DNA from: an uncultured Nitrosomonadales bacterium
Lineage (GTDB): Bacteria > Pseudomonadota > Gammaproteobacteria > Burkholderiales > Methylophilaceae
NCBI GenBank assembly: GCA_913048465.1
Contig: CAJWVO010000005.1
Coordinates: 1-64,000, forward strand
Direction of reading: 5' to 3'
DNA length: 64,000 nucleotides
The notes beneath the pieces were generated by a model. The model did no database searches, was not told the DNA's origin, and saw only the letters and a list, made by a program, of their open reading frames with translations. The position numbers were made by a program, and so were the translations under genes. This document shows, one piece after another, positions 63,258-64,000 of the stretch (its first letter is position 1; each line of letters starts with the position of its first letter).

Positions 63258-64000
63258 ATGACAAATAAAACTAATTCCAAAACGACTGTTTTATCTGCTA
63301 GCCTCGCCGGCACGACCATTGAATTTTTTGATTTTTATATCTATGCCAATGCGGCAATATTGGTTTTTCCGTATCTTTTTTTTCCAGAATCAAGTCCAAC
63401 CACACAAATGCTGCAGTCATTAGCGACCTTTGCGGTTGCATTTTTTGCCAGACCTCTTGGTTCAGCATTCTTTGGACATTTTGGCGATAAAATTGGCCGC
63501 AAGGCCACACTGGTTGCTGCTTTGCTTACCATGGGCTTATCGACCATTATGATTGGTTTGCTCCCAAGCTATCAATCAGTGGGTATTTTGGCGCCAATAT
63601 TGCTTGTTCTATGCAGATTTGGGCAAGGTTTTGGCTTGGGCGGTGAGTGGGGTGGAGCAGTCTTATTGGCTGTGGAGAATGCACCAAAGGGACAACGCGC
63701 TTGGTTCGGTATGTTTCCTCAATTAGGAGCACCACTGGGCTTATTAATGTCTGGCGGAATCTTTTTGATCTTAACTGAAATGTTGACCAAGGAAGATTTT
63801 CTTAACTTTGGATGGCGAATTCCATTTATTGCCAGTGCATTGTTAATCGCAATTGGTTTATATATCAGGTTAAAAATCTCCGAAACTCCAGAATTTATAA
63901 AAGCTAGCCAAAATAAAAAACTGCATCAAAATGTACCCATAGCAAAAATATTTAAAGAGCAAAAATTACCTTTATTCCTAGCAGCCTTCACTGGGATTGC
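63258..64000 (+). CDS. MFS transporter, metabolite:H+ symporter type (5' part)
   Basis: The gene runs off the window end; about 247 residues are present. It begins MTNKTNSKTTVLSASLAGTT, then IEFFDFYIYANAA, the FARPLGSAFFGHFGDKIGRK loop (MHS-family signature) and GQGFGLGGEWGGAVLL. These match the metabolite:H+ symporter (ProP/ShiA/KgtP-like) family. The substrate, probably an organic acid or osmolyte, is unknown. No Shine-Dalgarno is visible because a hairpin fills the upstream region. Confidence 0.88.
   Translation, partial: MTNKTNSKTTVLSASLAGTTIEFFDFYIYANAAILVFPYLFFPESSPTTQMLQSLATFAVAFFARPLGSAFFGHFGDKIGRKATLVAALLTMGLSTIMIGLLPSYQSVGILAPILLVLCRFGQGFGLGGEWGGAVLLAVENAPKGQRAWFGMFPQLGAPLGLLMSGGIFLILTEMLTKEDFLNFGWRIPFIASALLIAIGLYIRLKISETPEFIKASQNKKLHQNVPIAKIFKEQKLPLFLAAFTGI

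Overview
The window is AT-rich, gene-dense bacterial chromosome with many 1-11 bp gene overlaps. The order rpsF-priB-rpsR-rplI-dnaB-alr-radA, with priB between rpsF and rpsR, points to a betaproteobacterium. Low G+C, minimal spacers, an hpnC-hpnD pair, an S-methyl-5'-thioinosine phosphorylase and a prp/sdh supercluster suggest a streamlined pelagic lineage, possibly Methylophilaceae-like (OM43 or Methylopumilus type). That placement is inference: no methanol oxidation or RuMP gene lies here to prove it.

Layout. 1-12 kb: the 3' end of a cysB-type regulator coupled to fhs, then yigZ, rmuC, moaD, moaE, galU, a purine phosphoribosyltransferase, rnr, rlmB, malate:quinone oxidoreductase and a cation/proton antiporter. 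12-24.9 kb: tRNA-Asn, an aminotransferase, a secreted trypsin-like protease, uvrB, the ribosomal/replication block, hpnC-hpnD, S-methyl-5'-thioinosine phosphorylase, def and tRNA-Ser. 24.9-30.1 kb is accessory: an autotransporter gene sits between tRNA-Ser and an exact 14-bp copy of the tRNA 3' end, then come a zinc-type operon (small zinc-chaperone-like protein, COG0523 GTPase, DUF1826) and a deleted remnant of a second autotransporter copy. 30.1-33.9 kb: secreted PQQ sugar dehydrogenase and NHL-repeat proteins, a periplasmic-type 1-Cys peroxiredoxin, cutA and small genes.

33.9-50.2 kb is the metabolic centrepiece. Two divergent gene sets flank a 229-bp region with palindromes. The minus set encodes a CoA-ester lyase, a double-hotdog hydratase, a second CoA-ester lyase, PrpB, PrpC and PrpD. 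The plus set encodes a GntR regulator, single-domain malic enzyme, SdhCDABE, a third CoA-ester lyase, an acyl-CoA synthetase and class I fumarase. Together they can run propionyl-CoA plus oxaloacetate through methylcitrate to pyruvate and succinate, then to malate. Malic enzyme, or the Mqo at 9.3-10.7 kb, would finish the route. The lyases and hydratase suggest an added C4/C5 acyl-CoA branch of unproven substrate.

50-64 kb: a coupled cfa-type methyltransferase, DUF2878, DUF1295, DUF6134 and TIGR03643 operon, panB, 5-formyl-THF cyclo-ligase, tRNA-Glu, a SulP transporter, several small membrane or secreted proteins, dhaK-dhaL, an AsmA-like protein, a PatB-type lyase, a secreted thioredoxin-MsrB fusion, and the 5' part of an MFS transporter cut by the window end.
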